64,000 nt of DNA from Undaria pinnatifida (taxonomy: Eukaryota > Sar > Phaeophyceae > Laminariales > Alariaceae). The notes under the pieces were generated by a model. The model was given only the letters and a program-made list of their open reading frames with translations, was not told the origin of the DNA and did no database searches. Location: NCBI GenBank assembly GCA_012845835.1, contig JABAKD010000001.1, forward strand, positions 14,043,684 through 14,107,683. The letters are read 5' to 3'. How positions within the stretch are numbered: the first letter of the stretch is position 1; each line of letters starts with the position of its first letter. Below are positions 54,821 to 64,000 of the stretch, piece after piece. The position numbers and the translations under genes are program-made.

Positions 54821-55093
54821 ACTCAGATCCGGGGTCACATAGCAGACCCCTCCCCCCTCTCCCCACTACGGCACGTGTCTTCGTTTTTGGCGCAAGAATA
54901 ATTTAGCATTTCCTTCCCTCGTCGACTCGCGTCGAATAGTACCCGCCCACGCTGCTAGGCACCCACAGCCTTTGAGTATTCTTTTATAGCATTTTGCAAA
55001 AATAGTCAAAATCCCACCACGGTGGGAATCGAACTCAAGGGTCAACACTAGAAGAAATCAAGTATAACCACTAGACCACCGGGGCAACCGGCT
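54821..55093 (-). repeat. SINE-1 copy e, head and body
   Basis: The minus-strand head is the best conserved: A box GGTGGTCTAGTGGTTA and B box GAGTTCGATTCCCACC. The body on plus reads CTCTCCCCACTACGGCAC and CGTCGACTCGCGTCGAATAG. Confidence 0.83.
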
Positions 55094-55526
55094 AAGTAGA
55101 AGATATCTAATACGTAAGTTGCTGTGATTAGCTAGCTCTGAGCTGTGATGACTGCAGGTTGGAATGGTATGTTGATCGGCCTGTTGCTGGCTGGGACGAA
55201 TGATGACTGCAGATTGAACGATCTATTGAACGGCGTCTTGCATGTCATTCGCCTACGAAGCCCCTAAACATTTGCCTGCTTCGTTCTGTCTGTACGTTCT
55301 ACACGATCTCTTCTCGCGTCCAGGCATTTTGGCAGGGGACTCCCAGGTTCTGTGGATCTGCGATTATATCCTTCAACCACGCCTACCTGGTACATTTTTG
55401 GGGACAAAGTGGTCGGCACAACCCTTGATAACTGCGCACCCACGGCCACGTTATCTGGAGGCAAACCACCTCTGGAATTATAGAATATCTGCACCCACGA
55501 CTGATTAGGCACACACGACTTGGATT

Positions 55527-55847
55527 TTGTGTGGGGAGGAAGTAATTTTTGAGGAAGAAATGGATTTCAAACATCTATCGGCACGCGATGCGCGTGCTAA
55601 CGCGGCCGCGATGGGCGCAAGACCTAACGCCCGTTTCGGGAGCGTAGTAGGAGTCGAGTACTCCGCACGAGATAACAGCAACAATAAACGCCACTCGGCC
55701 GACACCCTGCCGCGCAGCGATACCCTGCCCCATAGCGCAGCAGGTGACCACTTGGGGCCGCTCAACAGCAACAAAAATGCGCTGCCCCGGACGAAGGCAC
55801 AACTCCGAGGCACAACAAGGGGGGATAACTTCGAGCGTGGCAGCAGC

Positions 55848-55882
<35 letters not shown>

Positions 55883-56276
55883 GCTGCGCTGGAGCGAGGC
55901 GGCACTCCGAAGCACACGAGGCGACCGCTCGGAACGAGACAGCGACAACGACAGCGACAGCAACAGCAACAGCAAGACCGCGATACGGCGACGACCTCGA
56001 CAGACGGTCGACAGACGGCGAAACTTAAAAGCGACATGCGAGAAGGGCGAAAAATTCGCGATTGCTTCGAAGTCTTTTCCCCGATCAGAGGGGTGCTACA
56101 GCCAGCTGACTCAGTACAATGGAGAGGCCATGTACAGTCCGGCGCGGGATGGCGAGTTGGGCAACTTCGTCGTGGGGGCCACACAGGGGGACGCGAGCAA
56201 TCCAAATGATGTGAGGAACAACTGCAACCGTCGTAGCACCTATTGCAATACTGCCTTGTGCGTTCGTGTTTTTTAG
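55527..56276 (+). CDS. Hypothetical protein with poly-Asn and Asp/Ser-rich tracts
   Basis: A 249-codon frame, unusually long for this region. I do not recognise a domain. It has a hydrophilic N-terminus (SARDARANAAAMGARPNARF, 18-37), an 11-residue Asn tract encoded by an AAC run at about 55846-55878, then an SDNDSDSNSNSK tract followed by basic residues (RRRPRQTVDRRR), and a GELGNFVVGATQGDASNPND segment. The frame may be only a consequence of AAC and GAC simple sequence. The start and expression are unsupported. Confidence 0.25.
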
Positions 56277-56680
56277 TTCATCGCTTTTTGTTTTCCAGCT
56301 CTTTCCTTTCTTTTTTCTCTTTTTTATTATTTTGGTCTGGCTTGTTTTGTTGTGTCCTTGTACCCGGTACGCTAGCATTTCTCTTGTTTTTTTTTCTTGT
56401 TTTTTTGCTTCTTTTTTTTCTCCAGGCGGATGGGGAAATATTACCACACTGACGCGTAATTCCATACACGTCGTGTGTCGGTATTTCTACTTGACTTACC
56501 TTGATGCACTGGTACTGTTTGGTTTACTCTGTTTCACAGTTATTGTTTACACATTCACAGTTTTTCACCACAGAATTTGCATTTCTCTAGGATACATCAG
56601 CACGGACTCTGGGTGTACTGGCGTCGTTGGGTAGAATGAACCAAGAAAAAACGGTTCAGTGTGAAGACAACGCACAGGTC
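56255..56680 (+). repeat. Repeat family B, copy 2, with a family D piece inside
   Basis: GTCTGGCTTGTTTTGTTGTG, GTACCCGGTACGCTAGCA, TTGGTTTACTCTGTTTCACA, CATCAGCACGGACTCTGGGT and GGTTCAGTGTGAAGACAAC. CAGGCGGATGGGGAAAT at 56426 belongs to family D. An inverted SINE-2 end follows (56690-56765). Confidence 0.75.
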
Positions 56681-57039
56681 AACTCGAAAGAGGTTTTATT
56701 TAAAATGTATTTACGTATTTACCCTCAGCGACCTTGTGGACAAGCTGTGGTCACCATAGACTTCAGGAGACGGGACTTTGGCCCCTTGGCCGACGGCGCT
56801 TTTTCAACAGTCAACTTTGACTGGCGCCAAACTACTAGGTTTTGGTGTGGAACAATGGCTTTGACACGCTTGACTGCTTGCTAGACGCTTTTTGTTGACT
56901 GACCGCCTCCCCACATATTTGGTAGTCACACAGCAATAGAGGTGTCTCCTCTTTTCTTCCCGGGTATGTACCTTCATTTTTATCGCGCACAGGGGGCGAT
57001 TTTTTTTTATGCACACCTAGACTATGTGTTTTGCATCAC

Positions 57040-57395
57040 AGTCTTCAGAACACCCGACGTTTGCTTTGGTTTCATCTTTTCTTTCCTCTTTTTCTCTTCT
57101 TTTTTCCTCTTTTTCTCTTTTTTTTTGGTCTGGCTTGTTTTGTCATGCTCTATCTTGTACCCGGTACGCTAGCTCTTTACTTGCTTTACCTTCATGAGTT
57201 GTGGCTGTTGGGTTTACTCTGTTTCAGTCTGTGGCCACAGATATTTCATCCCTTTATTAATAGGATGATTTTTTTTGTTTTAGACCCTCCTGGAGATCCG
57301 GGATCCTAAATCATCAGCACGGACTCTGGGTGTACCATGATGCCGTTCATTTCTACCCAACGGGGTGGTGAAGACAACACACACAGATGCAACTC
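57040..57395 (+). repeat. Repeat family B, copy 3
   Basis: TCTTCAGAACACCCGACG, TTTGGTCTGGCTTGTTTTGT, ACCCGGTACGCTAGC and CATCAGCACGGACTCTGGGT in order. (TA)n at 57474-57500 follows, ending in a TACCTGGTA word. Confidence 0.75.
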
Positions 57396-57466
57396 GTGTG
57401 CAAGTTGGTTGTCGAATTGTTGTGCGGTCTGCCAAAGGATATAGGTGAAAAGGTGACCGCTTCAGG

Positions 57467-57503
<37 letters not shown>

Positions 57504-57582
57504 GGTACATCCTTGGCGACCATTATCGGTTTATATATAATGCACCCCTATAGACTATACCTATAAGTACTGTGAGTTTTAT

Positions 57583-58824
57583 GTGTACACAGAGAAGATG
57601 CCGCCATTATCAGCCAGTTCCACTAAGGCATGCGAGCTCGCGTGCGCACGGATGACAGTGAGCAATCTGGATTGTTTGACGTCACCCAGGGACTGCGGCA
57701 AGGATGTGTCTTGTGGCCCCTTCTTTTCGATGTATTTTTCGCCGCCGCGATACATGCCGTCCTTCAGTGAGAGCCCAGACAGTTTGAGGGACTTGGTTCA
57801 CCTCGAGGAGGACCTCGGGGAGGACGGGGTGGAGGTTGAACCTCTAGCATGTGTGCGAAGGTCATTCTGGGGTATGCTGTACGCCGACGATTCAGGCATT
57901 GTGCCTAAGTCGGCGGACGGCCTTGTGAAGATGATGACCGTCAATGTGACCGCAGTAGGGCTCACCGTGTCCAAAACGAAAACGGAGATAATGCTGCTGT
58001 GCACACTCAACCAGGTGCTCCCGACCTCACTGCTGGTCGTCGAAGCAGCGGGCCATAGGTAAATGCAGACGGTGCAGTTTCTGTATCTGGACGGTGTTAT
58101 TGATGCAAACGCCGACATCATGCCAGAGATAAAACGACGGATCCGACTCGCGTGGGCATACTACGACCGTTTCAAGCGCGAGCTGTACGATATGGAGGAT
58201 GCGCCGTTCATGTTAAAGGTGCGCCTGCTTAAGACCGAGGTGATGGAGACAGCTCTCGGCCTGGAGCACTTCGCTAAACTCCGAACGGCGCACCACAGCA
58301 ATGTCCTCCTAAGGATCATTGGCTTTCAGCGCCGACAGCGCACCGACCACCGCATGTCGTACGCCAAGGCTATCAAGAAGGCACAATGTGATGGCGTTGG
58401 GACGACTATCCGCCAACGACGCCTCCTGTTTGAGGGAGGCTTACTACGGACGAGCAATGAGCGACTGACCAATCGCGTGGTGTTCGGGACGATGGCTGGT
58501 GGGGTGAAGTCGGGACGAGGCCGAGCACAAAATAACTGGGCCCGGTGTCTGGTAGGCAACATCAGGGTATTCGAAGCAACGGGGGGGTCCACAGATAGCT
58601 CCCCTTTACTTGTCGAAGTAGAGACTGTGCTACAGCCGAGGGCGGCTAAGAACAGTGGGAACTGGCACCCGGGGATCGTCCATGAGGCAGACTGCTTCAT
58701 GAAGAGATGGCACAGGGGTGAGGAGGAGAAAAGCTGGCGATGCCTCACAGCAGAGGACGCCAAGACCAGCAACCAATCGAAACCGAGGGGGCGCAGGGGG
58801 GGGGGGGGGGGGCAGCCTCACTGA
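57583..58824 (+). pseudogene. Non-LTR (LINE) reverse transcriptase fragment 2
   Basis: Starts inside RT near motif B: GLRQGCVLWPLLFDVFFAAA is readable at about 57692-57752 in a different frame. The catalytic box then reads FWGMLYADDSGIVPKSADG, followed by GLTVSKTKTEIMLL in the 57583-58062 frame. After a stop at 58060 the frame continues with the thumb and C-terminal region (VQFLYLDGVIDANADIMPEI, RIIGFQRRQRTDHRMSYAKA, TTIRQRRLLFEGGLLRTSNE, RVVFGTMAGG, GRAQNNWARCL) to 58824. This long C-terminal domain is typical of several LINE clades. The copy is 5'-truncated, as LINE copies often are, with at least one frameshift and one stop. Confidence 0.85.
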
Positions 58825-59159
58825 TAAAGCTGTAGATGAGTCCAGAAACGAAGTAGCAAATCGTGTGGCAAGGTACCAGTTCGACTAATTAGGCTGAGCG
58901 TGTGCTATAGCCTTGAACCCTCTACAACGGGTGGTAGTTTCTGTTTTGTTTGTTTTCGTTGAGTTCAATGGGGGGAGCGCGAAAGCGACAGTAACGACTT
59001 GCTGTCGTCCTTTCTTTTTATTCTTTCAGTATATATATTTTTTTTTAACTTGCTCCTTTTTTTCCCTCCCCACCGGCCTCGTGCCGTCATCTTCTCCCTC
59101 TTCTTCGTGTTGTCTTTGTCCGTAAAACAGCGGTTATATGCATTTTTTTTCTTCTTTTT

Positions 59160-59605
59160 TTTCATCCTTCGGCGGATGGGGACAAATAAAGCTTTAGAGC
59201 CCCCGAACCCCTCCGTATACTGAATCCAAGTAATTTTGTCCCCAAAAACGGGTTTTCCAGTTGTAGAGGGGTTAAGCTCACCTCACTCTTCCATGTATTT
59301 TCATACACGTCGTGTGTCGATTTAACTCAGTTGTATTCGCACTCCAGCGCTAGCTGGCGCGTCCCTCGGCTCCCACTATACGTAGCGATAGCGTGAGCTG
59401 ACCCTATCGGCGGTCCCCGTCACAATTTTTTTACAAACAAATTAAAAAATTACAGCAATAGTAGTACACCGACATACCTGGTACAAGGTCCCAATCCGAC
59501 CAGAAGCTTAACCCCTTTGGAGCCCCCGAACCCCTCCCTATACTAAATCCAAGTAATTTTGTCCCCAAAAACGGGTTTCCAGTTGTAAAGGGGTTAAGCC
59601 TTAAG
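59160..59605 (+). repeat. Repeat family D copy 2 with an internal ~80-bp direct repeat
   Basis: 59198-59279 and 59520-59598 both read AGCCCCCGAACCCCTCC to TTGTCCCCAAAAACGGGTTT and then GGGGTTAAGC. The segment between them is family D (ACACGTCGTGTGTCGATTTA, GCTAGCTGGCGCGTCC). Confidence 0.85.
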
Positions 59606-60247
59606 GCCCGAATATCACAAGGGGTGGGATAAGGGTGAATACATAAAATATTCAGTACTTTGGGTAGGGGTGCATGGCTTCTTTACGCCGCTAAGGGTGT
59701 GCCAGTTTTTTTTTTTTCGCCCTGAAGCGGTCACCTTTTCAAACTTTGCCTTTGGCAGACCACACAACAAGCCAACCTTGCGCACGAGTGCGAGAATAAG
59801 ATATAGGTAGCTGTGCATGACTTACGTGCGCACCTAAATTGGTGTGCCTTTTTTTTCCACGCATAGGGTTCAGCACATTCCCACTGTTAGTTGTTTGTGC
59901 TCGTCGATTTTCATCGAACTATTGCCAACTTACGCGCCCGCACTTTCTGCTGGTCAACTGCTTGTAACAGCGAGGATTGTACATAGTATTAGATCGTATG
60001 ATGTTTTTCCCGTTCCCTTTCCTTGCTTCCTCTTATTGTCTTGTATTTTCTTCTCTTTTCTTTTTCGGTTTCTTTATCTTACCTCTTCTAATATTTTCTT
60101 GTCTTGTTCTTTTTTTTCCCCATTTGACTTGAGTCTGACGTGCGTATGCGTAGTGATAAGTACTCTGTGCAACATGTACGTGGTAGTCTTTCCTGGGTGG
60201 CAATCTGTGAAGTCGTTTTTTTCAGGCGCGAGTAGCGAGACGTGTGC
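59606..60247. other. No gene; T-rich, SINE-2 body fragment
   Basis: 59865-59965 is an inverted SINE-2 body (GGGTTCAGCACATTCCCACT, CTCGTCGATTTTCATCGAA). Confidence 0.55.
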
Positions 60248-60450
60248 ACCGGTATGGACCTGGCACATCGTAGGCTGACTCCCGACTTCACTTTTGCATG
60301 TTTCTGGCGGAGGCATGAACTGCGTCAGCTGTTGTATATGCGTGTACCATTTTTGGGTTGTTTGTGTTTTTTCCCTGGGCTGTTCCTCAGCTCCAGAGTA
60401 CCTGGAGCCTGTCCTGCGACCACGGACTTGGTTATGCGAGGTAATGCGTG

Positions 60451-60481
<31 letters not shown>
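60248..60481 (+). repeat. Copia-target repeat, unoccupied relative, with short (AAC)n
   Basis: 60248-60360 matches 12230-12345. 60391-60450 matches the two flanks of the copia insertion read together (CCAGAGT, GGAGCCTGTCCTG, ACCACGGACTTG, TATGCGAG), with a single CACGG. It is followed by about 10 AAC triplets where the 24.9-kb copy has ~236. Confidence 0.88.
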
Positions 60482-60764
60482 GAAACTGCTACTACTACCA
60501 CAAACTGCAACACTACTACAACTACAACAACTACAACTACAACTATGATTTGATACTTAAAACTGCATACCTGTGGAATTGAGAAATTTCGTTTTACTGC
60601 CCTGCGCAACTGCACGAGCAAGGATGGCAGCGAATTCTGGTCCATCCATGTGAAGGCCTTCGATGATACCAGGTGTATACGTGCTCTACTTTCTAACATG
60701 CACGTATTTCCCCTCCCCACCGGCCTTATGCCGGTATGTGGCGCGTGCTACGAGAGAGGTGAAC

Positions 60765-60985
60765 CTCTTTTTTTTCTGAGTTTCTCCCAGAAACTGATTC
60801 GGAGAAAAATGAAACTGCTACCGGATACAAAATACCATGGCCTCCAAGAGGTACACAACGAGAATCACGCAAAGAAATGGCCTATTAGTATTTTTTTTTC
60901 TGACTATTTTGGGTTAAGGAGCCCCGTCATTCAGAAAACAATTTCACACGAAAAGTGACACCTTTATCGTAGCACGCGTCATCTT
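60765..60985 (+). repeat. Repeat family C, copy 3
   Basis: TTTTTTTCTGAGTTTCTCCC, TACCATGGCCTCCAAGAGGT, GAGAATCACGCAAAGAAATG, AGCCCCGTCATTCAGAAAAC. The end (ATCGTAGCACGCGTC) is shared with copy 2. Confidence 0.87.
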
Positions 60986-61475
60986 CTTCCTCTTCTTCGT
61001 GTTGCTCTTGTTTTTGTTTCTGAAACAACGGTTATCTCGTTCGTGTTGTTTCGTCCGCGTGCAACAGCAGTTATCTTCTTGGTGTTATTTTGTCCGCGCA
61101 ATGGGTATCTGTTCCTCTTCAGCACGTGTGTTGTTCTTCTTGCAGCTTTTCCTTTCCGATCTTCTTTCATCACATCCTTCAGAACACGTGTCGTTTGGTT
61201 CGCTTTTGACAAGTTTTCTTTTTTCTCTTCTTTTCTCCCCTTTTCGTTCATGGTCTGGCTTGTTGTGTTGTGTTCTCGTACCCGGTACGCTAGCATTCCA
61301 CTTGCTTTACGTTGATGAATTGCTACTGTTTGGTTTTTCACTCTATTTCATAGTCTGTTGACCACAGAACTCGTCAGGAATTTGTATCTCTCTAGGATGA
61401 AGCATCAGCACGGACTCTGAGTTTTGCTGTTGTTGTTGGGTAGAAAGAAAGCTTTAATGTGAAGATAACGCACAT
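60986..61475 (+). repeat. Repeat family B, copy 4
   Basis: AACAACGGTTATCTCGTTCG, GGGTATCTGTTCCTCTTCAG, TTCAGAACACGTGTCGTTTG, CCCGGTACGCTAGCATTCCA, CATCAGCACGGACTCTGAGT, AATGTGAAGATAACGCAC. A long (120-codon) frame across it is not conserved in other copies. Confidence 0.78.
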
Positions 61476-61482
61476 ATACCGG

Positions 61483-61830
61483 AATATCACACACAGCTTG
61501 CAAAGATGAGTTTCGACAAAATATTCGATCTCACAGCTGGAGTGTATTTTCGTTTTCTCAATATATTTATAATATAGTCTACACATATGTGGAATAGCTA
61601 GTGTGCGACTTGTGCAGTCCTGTTGGCCCTGGCATTGGAAAAAGGCAGGAGAGTCACCGACCTGTCTCCTTTCGCGAGGGCATACACACCCCGTAACACG
61701 AGCGATCGAGCTATCCGACGCAAATTGCGCGCATGACTTTGATAAATACCTCATTGGTCGATCTCACAGCTGAAGTGTATTTTTCATTTGATGAGTATCT
61801 CTTTCGTCGATCTCACAGCCGGGGAGTATA
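61483..61830 (+). repeat. Repeat family A, 3' part plus a diverged second copy
   Basis: 61483-61544 is a clean 3' part (CACACAGCTTGCAAAGATGA). 61605-61830 is a diverged copy in which the final CGATCTCACAGC word is present twice (61749 and 61812). Confidence 0.75.
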
Positions 61831-62505
61831 TATATATTTTTTTTCCAAATTACCAGGGGAGAGAAGGGAAGACACCTGTGACCACGGCATGACATGACCT
61901 GTCCAGAAGGTCGCTGAGGGTAAAACGTCAGAAAAGCTGAGCTAAAAAGTAAAAAAGTAATGAAAAAAATACACGTTTTGTTGTAATGGACCAGTGACAA
62001 ACTCAACTTACTTGTAGTCGTTTGCAAGGAAGGTGGTACACACACGTTCGAACTATCACTCGTGTTCTGCAACACTGCAAATGGTATGTTGTGGATTTTT
62101 TTCGCACTTTTTTGCTCTTTCTTTGCCTGCGCGCTCATTTGCGGTTAGCATTGCGTAGACAAACCACCTGCTTGCTACATTTATTTGCAAGTGTGTATCT
62201 CTGCCTGGTAGTTTGTGACCGCAAAGCTCTTCTCTGTATAATAAGAGGCATCATCAGCACGGACACTGGTTGTGCTGGATGGAGATGGGCGGAAAGATTG
62301 GTTCAATGTAAAGAACACGCACATATTATTTTGTTTCCAGGTACAAATGATTATTTTACTAGTAAAAATGGTGGTTTCTATCTAAAACGAGCGGGGGGTA
62401 AGTGTGAGGGTGTGTTTGTTATTTATTATAGGACTGTTCACCATACCCCCTGCGCTGCTACTCCGGTTATATTATGAAAATATATTATTTTGTACAAACA
62501 AAAAA

Positions 62506-62600
62506 ACACTCCGGCTCTAAGATCGAAGATTTGGTCGAAACTCATCTTTGCAAGCTGTGAGTGATACTCCGATCGCGCGTATTACGGGTTGTTGTATGTA
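62506..62600 (-). repeat. Repeat family A, 3' part, inverted
   Basis: Plus-strand words GATCGAAGATTTGGTCGAAA and CTCATCTTTGCAAGCTGTGA are the complement of the family consensus. Confidence 0.85.
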
Positions 62601-62618
62601 CTCGCAGCGCTACCCACG

Positions 62619-62658
62619 AAGCTACTCAGTCACGTGACCGAGTGTGACTGAGTAGCTT
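62619..62658. repeat. Perfect 15-bp hairpin
   Basis: AAGCTACTCAGTCAC (62619-62633) is exactly complementary to GTGACTGAGTAGCTT (62644-62658) across a 10-base loop. It has no U-run, so it is not a typical pol III terminator. Confidence 0.95.
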
Positions 62659-63019
62659 AGTTGTTAGTGCTATTAATATGTACTGAGTATAGCCCAGTGG
62701 GCAGTCCTATATAACCAGTAAAATGTTCGTTTTTAGACTTATTCTGCGGGCAATCAATACTGACTGGGCCAGCTAAAAAGTGATAATTCCACCACCACCG
62801 GTATCACTGCTGTCGTCGTTTTAGTCCCCCAGTTCTAGCTACAGCAGTACCTATGCGAGCATACCCATTACGTCAATATTAAAACATCGGTATAGCGACG
62901 GGGACCGCCGCTAGGAACAGCTCGCGCTGTCGCTACCACGGGAATTGAAGGACGGGGCAGCAAACCAGCTGGATTGCGAATGCAGGTAGGTAGCTGGGTT
63001 ACACTGACGCACGGCGTTT

Positions 63020-63307
63020 GGCCAATGGTACGGTAGGGGGTTATGTTGTTTTGGGCACTCAATTTTCAGTGGCTAGGTGTCACTCGCGCGAGTGACCGAC
63101 CTCCCTGTTCCTCGCGGTCACGGCTTTCGTGCTGCTGTTTATCATTTCCGGTATTAATACGGAATTGGATCTGGTTAGCTGCGCGGCAACAAAAAAAAAA
63201 CGCTGAACGTGTTTTAGTCGGTGAGGTACAGAGTGCCTCGCGCGACTGCCTCAGAACCCGGCAGGTATAATTGGGGGGGCACCCCCCCCCCCTCCCGTAG
63301 CCTTGAT
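63020..63307. mobile_element. MITE copy 2
   Basis: The left end GGCCAATGGTACGGTAGGGG and complement of the right end ATCAAGGCTACGGGAGGGGG fit the family with substitutions. Probable target duplication is CGTTT (63015-63019 and 63308-63312). The subterminal palindrome GTCACTCGCGCGAGTGAC is perfect over 18 bases. Confidence 0.82.
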
Positions 63308-63379
63308 CGTTTCTGAAAAAGCGCCAAATTGTGGTGAGCATAAGCTTTATTTTCCCCATCCACCGGAGGTTTAAGTCGG

Positions 63380-63631
63380 GCCCAGGCTACGGCAGCGGGG
63401 TCCCTCTTGGGACCTTTTTTTGCAGTGGGTTGAGGTCGCTCGCGCGAGTAACCCCTGTTTCTTGGATGCGGTCTGAAATGGCTCGCGGTGTTCTGAAATT
63501 GCGATATCAGTCCGCAATGGCACGGTTTGCTGCGCTGCGCGATAACAACCGCCAGAAGTATTTTCGTCCGCGAAGTGCTGAGTCACTCGCGCGAGCATGG
63601 GGGTACGGGGCCCCCTGCCGTAGCCTTGGTC
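63380..63631. mobile_element. MITE copy 3
   Basis: The left end GCCCAGGCTACGGCAGCGGG and complement of the right end GACCAAGGCTACGGCAGGGG are flanked by GTCGG on both sides (63375-63379 and 63632-63636). Subterminal words are GCTCGCGCGAGTAAC and TCACTCGCGCGAGCA. Confidence 0.9.
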
Positions 63632-63670
63632 GTCGGTAGTTTGGTTTTGGTTTTTCGTTGGCCTGGGTTG

Positions 63671-63920
63671 CTATTAGTCAAGAGACTCTTCTTCCCCCTC
63701 CCCACTGCGAGGTGCGCCTAATTTTTATCGCGAGAAGTTCAGCATTTTCTGCTCTCGTCGACTCGCGTGGAACTACTTTGTGCGTCCCCACGCTATAAAG
63801 TGCTCCCGGCAGTTGCTGTGTCCAGGATTCGAAAATCTCTCCTTAACTTGGCGAAGTTTGAACCCCCTGACTCCAGCAGTGTTCAAGGTTTACCACACTA
63901 GACCAACGGGGCGACCGGCA
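63671..63920 (-). repeat. SINE-1 copy f, head and body
   Basis: The minus-strand head has TTGGTCTAGTGTGG at the A box and GGGTTCAAACTTCG at the B box. The body on plus reads CCCCTCCCCACTGCGAGG and CGTCGACTCGCGTGGAAC. Confidence 0.78.
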
Positions 63921-64000
63921 CTCGGTCGTTTGTTCCGAATACTTGTAACTTTGCTCTGTTGCTGATGTGCGATACCGGTGTACTCAAAAAGGTCGTACAA

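Noticed and set aside
54990-55093. tRNA gene
   Set aside because: A and B boxes are good, but the acceptor and anticodon arms do not close and the head is joined to a dispersed body also found elsewhere, so this is a SINE head. The same reasoning applies at 31.3, 33.2, 46.6 and 63.9 kb.
58797-58815. G-run at the end of the LINE frame as a functional tail
   Set aside because: Simple homopolymer. No poly-A or repeated tail follows, so it cannot be taken as the element end.

Overview
The window is nuclear-type DNA from a eukaryote with a repeat-rich genome. There are no operons and almost no host genes. It holds LTR retrotransposons of two superfamilies, non-LTR reverse transcriptase fragments, tRNA-derived SINEs, terminal-inverted-repeat miniatures, a tyrosine recombinase relic, minisatellites, microsatellites and long poly-C tracts. 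The mixture would suit a multicellular alga or another large-genome protist, but nothing here fixes the taxon, and I do not name a species.

Layout. 1-500: minus-strand Gly/Pro/Gln-rich reading frame running off the left edge. 2921-10056: a decayed Ty3/gypsy-type element bounded by ~438-bp LTR-like repeats in INVERTED orientation. It contains in order a protease tail, reverse transcriptase, RNase H, a C5-cytosine DNA methyltransferase domain, a zinc-binding/DDE integrase, and a C-terminal block resembling a chromodomain plus a Tudor-like domain. 12230-14800: repeat blocks and a decayed minus-strand tyrosine recombinase (Crypton/DIRS type). 14840-17860: a GC-rich minisatellite in which each unit is a hairpin with a constant CCCGTT loop and covarying stems. 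19431-24922: a young Ty1/copia element (505-bp LTRs with one noticed difference, CACGG target duplication) that kept gag and the C-terminal RNase H but lost integrase and most of the reverse transcriptase. It sits ~30 bp from a ~708-bp (AAC)n microsatellite, and a related unoccupied site lies at 60.4 kb.

25.7-64 kb is a mosaic of dispersed repeats. It includes repeat family A (over ten copies), families B, C and D, two tRNA-derived SINE families, a miniature TIR element in three copies with 5-bp target duplications, and two 5'-truncated LINE fragments (38.5-39.5 and 57.6-58.8 kb). It also holds a hAT-like transposase relic (39.7-41.0 kb), a segmental duplication (35.2-36.1 versus 42.75-44.3 kb) that encloses a MITE with its empty site, tandem poly-C-bearing units (36-46 kb), and a ~550-bp inverted repeat pair 4 kb apart (47.1/52.3 kb).

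The most notable system is the retrotransposon that carries its own cytosine methyltransferase (a writer) beside chromo-like and Tudor-like modules (possible readers). Capture of C5 methyltransferases by retrotransposons has been reported in dinoflagellates and charophytes, so the principle is known. The architecture here, including the inverted termini, may be a separate case. This copy is not intact: I see about six in-frame stops, two frameshifts, a 270-bp duplication and no gag.
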